A stretch of 35,558 bases of DNA from JAVKBW01 sp964352715. GTDB lineage: Bacteria > Pseudomonadota > Alphaproteobacteria > UBA8366 > Aestuariispiraceae. The translations under genes were made by a program, and so were the position numbers. Shown here piece by piece: positions 33,581 to 35,558 of this stretch (positions are counted from its first letter, which is position 1; every line of letters starts with the position of its first letter). The notes under the pieces are model-generated. The model saw only the letters and a program-made list of their open reading frames with translations, was not told the DNA's origin and ran no database searches. Location: assembly GCA_964352715.1 (NCBI GenBank), contig CAYGSU010000044.1:1-35558 (forward strand), in the 5' to 3' direction.

Positions 33581-34618
33581 TCAGTTTGGAACGAGGTCGA
33601 ACGCGACCAGCACGCCCGCCGTTCCGACTAGCCAAATCAGGGTGAACGGCAGGAAAACTTTCCAGCCGAGACGCATTAACTGGTCATACCGGTAGCGCGG
33701 GAATGTCGCGCGAACCCACAGGAAACAGAACAGGACAAACGCAATTTTCAGGGCAAACCAGATCGGCCCCGGAATCAGATTCAGCGGCGCTATGTCCAGC
33801 GGCGGCAGCCAGCCGCCGAGGAACAGAATGGCCGTCATTGCGCTCATCAGGATCATGTTCGCGTATTCGCCGAGGAAGAACAGCGCGAAGGTCATCGCGG
33901 AATATTCGACGTTGTAGCCCGACACCAGTTCGGCTTCCGCTTCCGGCAAATCAAACGGCGCGCGGTTGGTTTCCGCCAGAGCGGAAATGAAGAAGATCAC
34001 GAACATCGGCAGCATCGGAATGCAGAACCAGACCGTTCGCTGCGCCTCGACCACGTCAGACAGGTTCAGCGACCCGACCAGCAGCAGTACGGACGCGACC
34101 ACAAAACCCATGGCGACTTCATACGACACCATTTGCGCGGCTGACCGCAGTGCGCCGAGAAAGGCGTATTTCGAATTCGACGACCAGCCGGCAATGATAA
34201 TGCCGTAAACGCCCAGCGACGAAATCGCGAACAGGTACAGAACCCCGACATTGATATCGGCCAGAACCCAGCCTTCATCGAACGGAATAACCGCCCAGGC
34301 GATCAGGCTGAGGATGAAGGTGATCATCGGCGCCAGAACGAACAGCACCCGGCTTGCGCCCGACGGGATAATGGTTTCCTTCAGGAAAAGCTTCAGACCG
34401 TCGGCAAACGGCTGCAGCAGGCCGAACGGGCCGACGACATTCGGCCCCTTGCGATACTGCATCCAGCCGATCACCTTGCGTTCGGCCAGGGTCAGATAGG
34501 CGACAGCAACCAGCACCGGTACGACGATGCACAGAATATAAACGACGATGGTTATCGTCGGCAGGGTGTAGCCGACCCACCAGTCAGCACCACCGAAAAG
34601 GCTTTCCAGACTAGACAT
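33581..34618 (-). CDS. nuoH: NADH-quinone oxidoreductase subunit H
   Basis: Eight-helix membrane subunit of complex I that forms the quinone chamber with NuoB and NuoD. The product is about 345 residues. It carries the signature loop AERKVIGWMQYRKGPNVVGP and the acidic loop FISALAETNRAPFDLPEAEA followed by ELVSGYNVEYSAMTFALFFL. The ATG at 34618 overlaps the nuoG stop by eight bases. In-frame ATGs at 34630 and 34639 are possible; GAGGGGG sits about 12 bases before 34618 but abuts 34630, so the exact start is uncertain by four codons. Confidence 0.97.
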   Translation of the reverse strand: MSSLESLFGGADWWVGYTLPTITIVVYILCIVVPVLVAVAYLTLAERKVIGWMQYRKGPNVVGPFGLLQPFADGLKLFLKETIIPSGASRVLFVLAPMITFILSLIAWAVIPFDEGWVLADINVGVLYLFAISSLGVYGIIIAGWSSNSKYAFLGALRSAAQMVSYEVAMGFVVASVLLLVGSLNLSDVVEAQRTVWFCIPMLPMFVIFFISALAETNRAPFDLPEAEAELVSGYNVEYSAMTFALFFLGEYANMILMSAMTAILFLGGWLPPLDIAPLNLIPGPIWFALKIAFVLFCFLWVRATFPRYRYDQLMRLGWKVFLPFTLIWLVGTAGVLVAFDLVPN

Positions 34619-35558
34619 TGGCGCTGACATCCCCCTCACCGCCCTGCAGAATCACGCGCGTGCATTCAGCCATCGTTTCCGATGCCCGGCTGATCGGGTC
34701 CGTGCTGTAGAAATTTTCAATCGGGGTTGTGAACGCCGCAGAGTCCATTTTGCCCGGTTTGCCCGCATCGCTCATCGGCGCCGCCGACGTTGCGTCTATT
34801 TCGCGCATGTGCGGGCAGGACTTGTAGACCGCATTGCGCAGATCGCCGAGATTGTCATAAGGCAGCGTGTGTCCCAGAACGTCTGACAACGCCCGCAGGA
34901 TCGTCCAGTCTTCGCGTGCGTCGCCCGGCGGGAAAGCGGCACGGCGGGCCATCTGCACCCGGCCTTCCGTGTTCACATAAATTCCCGGCTTTTCTGTATA
35001 GGCCGCCGCCGGCAGAATCACGTCAGCCGCATGTGCGCCGACATCGCCGTGATGGCCCTGATAGATCACGAAGGCATCGCGCAGTTTCTCCGTGTCGATT
35101 TCGTCCGCCGCGAGCAGGTAGACAAGTTTGATATCGCCGGATTGCGCGCCGTCGAGAATACCTTCGACATCGCGACCACCCTCACCCGGCACAAAACCGA
35201 TATCCAACCCGCCGACCCGGCTTGCCGCCGTGTGCAGCACGTTAACACCGTTCCAGTCGTCCGAGACCATGCCCGTGTCGTCCGCAAGTTTACGAACCGC
35301 GGCGAGTACGGCTGCGCCATCCTTGCGCGCCATCGCACCGGGACCAACGATAATCATCGGCCGCTCGGCGTCTTTCAGAACCTTGGCGAAGGAATGCTTG
35401 CCATCGACGAGTTCCTGCAATGAGTCAGGGCCTGCGCCGATATAATCGTATTTGTAGGTCAGATCGCGCTGTTCGCCGATAACGCCTATTTTCGTGCGCG
35501 ATGCCAGCCAGGTCTTGCGAATTCGCGCGTTGATGATCGGCGCTTCCCAGCGCGGGTT
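34611..35558 (-). CDS. nuoG: NADH-quinone oxidoreductase subunit G, C-terminal part
   Basis: Only the last 315 residues are in the window; the frame stays open to the right edge, so the gene is cut off by the window and is not broken. The visible part begins NPRWEAPIINARIRKTWLAS and belongs to the molybdopterin-oxidoreductase-like domain, which has no cofactor in complex I. It contains MIIVGPGAMARKDGAAVLAA, YLLAADEIDTEKLRDAFVIY, and VILPAAAYTEKPGIYVNTEG, a typical NuoG segment. The iron-sulfur binding N-terminus lies outside the window. The stop (TAG, 34611-34613) lies inside the start of nuoH. Confidence 0.97.
   Translation of the reverse strand, partial: NPRWEAPIINARIRKTWLASRTKIGVIGEQRDLTYKYDYIGAGPDSLQELVDGKHSFAKVLKDAERPMIIVGPGAMARKDGAAVLAAVRKLADDTGMVSDDWNGVNVLHTAASRVGGLDIGFVPGEGGRDVEGILDGAQSGDIKLVYLLAADEIDTEKLRDAFVIYQGHHGDVGAHAADVILPAAAYTEKPGIYVNTEGRVQMARRAAFPPGDAREDWTILRALSDVLGHTLPYDNLGDLRNAVYKSCPHMREIDATSAAPMSDAGKPGKMDSAAFTTPIENFYSTDPISRASETMAECTRVILQGGEGDVSANV

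Noticed and set aside
1..35558. tRNA or rRNA genes, CRISPR arrays, insertion sequences, prophage or toxin-antitoxin genes
   Set aside because: I saw no cloverleaf sequence, regularly spaced repeats, transposase or integrase motif, or paired small toxin-like genes anywhere in the window.

Overview
The window looks like a chromosomal segment of an alphaproteobacterium, probably a Rhodospirillales-like lineage (inference). It carries the nuoG-N genes followed by birA, coaX, rnj, mce, a DUF1467 gene, proS, lolC, lolD and dnaE, a gene order I know from many Alphaproteobacteria. ProS is the short alphaproteobacterial form without an editing insert, and DUF2336 is typical of the class. Nearly everything reads on the minus strand; only an EamA-type permease and a methyltransferase read on the plus strand.

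Read in the direction of transcription (high to low coordinates): 35558-27143 holds the end of nuoG and complete nuoH, I, J, K, L, M and N, the membrane arm and connecting subunits of respiratory complex I, tightly packed with short gaps or overlaps. From 27112 to 22611 come birA, a divergent plus-strand SAM methyltransferase, coaX, rnj, mce and a DUF1467 membrane protein. A run of exactly 100 N (23350-23449) is an assembly gap inside rnj; the last 26 codons of rnj are recognisable beyond it. mce appears to start at an ATT codon with a strong Shine-Dalgarno sequence that overlaps the rnj stop.

From 22513 to about 11563 the conserved block is interrupted by roughly 11 kb of accessory genes: a zinc alcohol dehydrogenase, a complete TRAP transporter (dctP, dctQ, dctM), 3-methyladenine DNA glycosylase I, an unrecognised secreted coiled-coil protein with a tandem repeat of about 87 residues, a DUF2336 gene overlapping a PAS-PAS-GGDEF-EAL gene, and an EamA exporter. 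The core order resumes with proS-lolC-lolD (11400-8131), is interrupted again by a membrane fusion protein plus RND pump pair (7989-3675), and ends with dnaE (3566-60).

No rRNA, tRNA, CRISPR array, transposase or phage gene was seen. The least explained parts are the secreted repeat protein (16044-17243), a plus-strand intrinsic terminator at 17498 with no plus-strand gene upstream of it (possible small RNA), an AT-rich 358-base intergenic stretch, and the overlapping DUF2336/c-di-GMP gene pair. I found no clear evidence of a wholly new multi-gene system.
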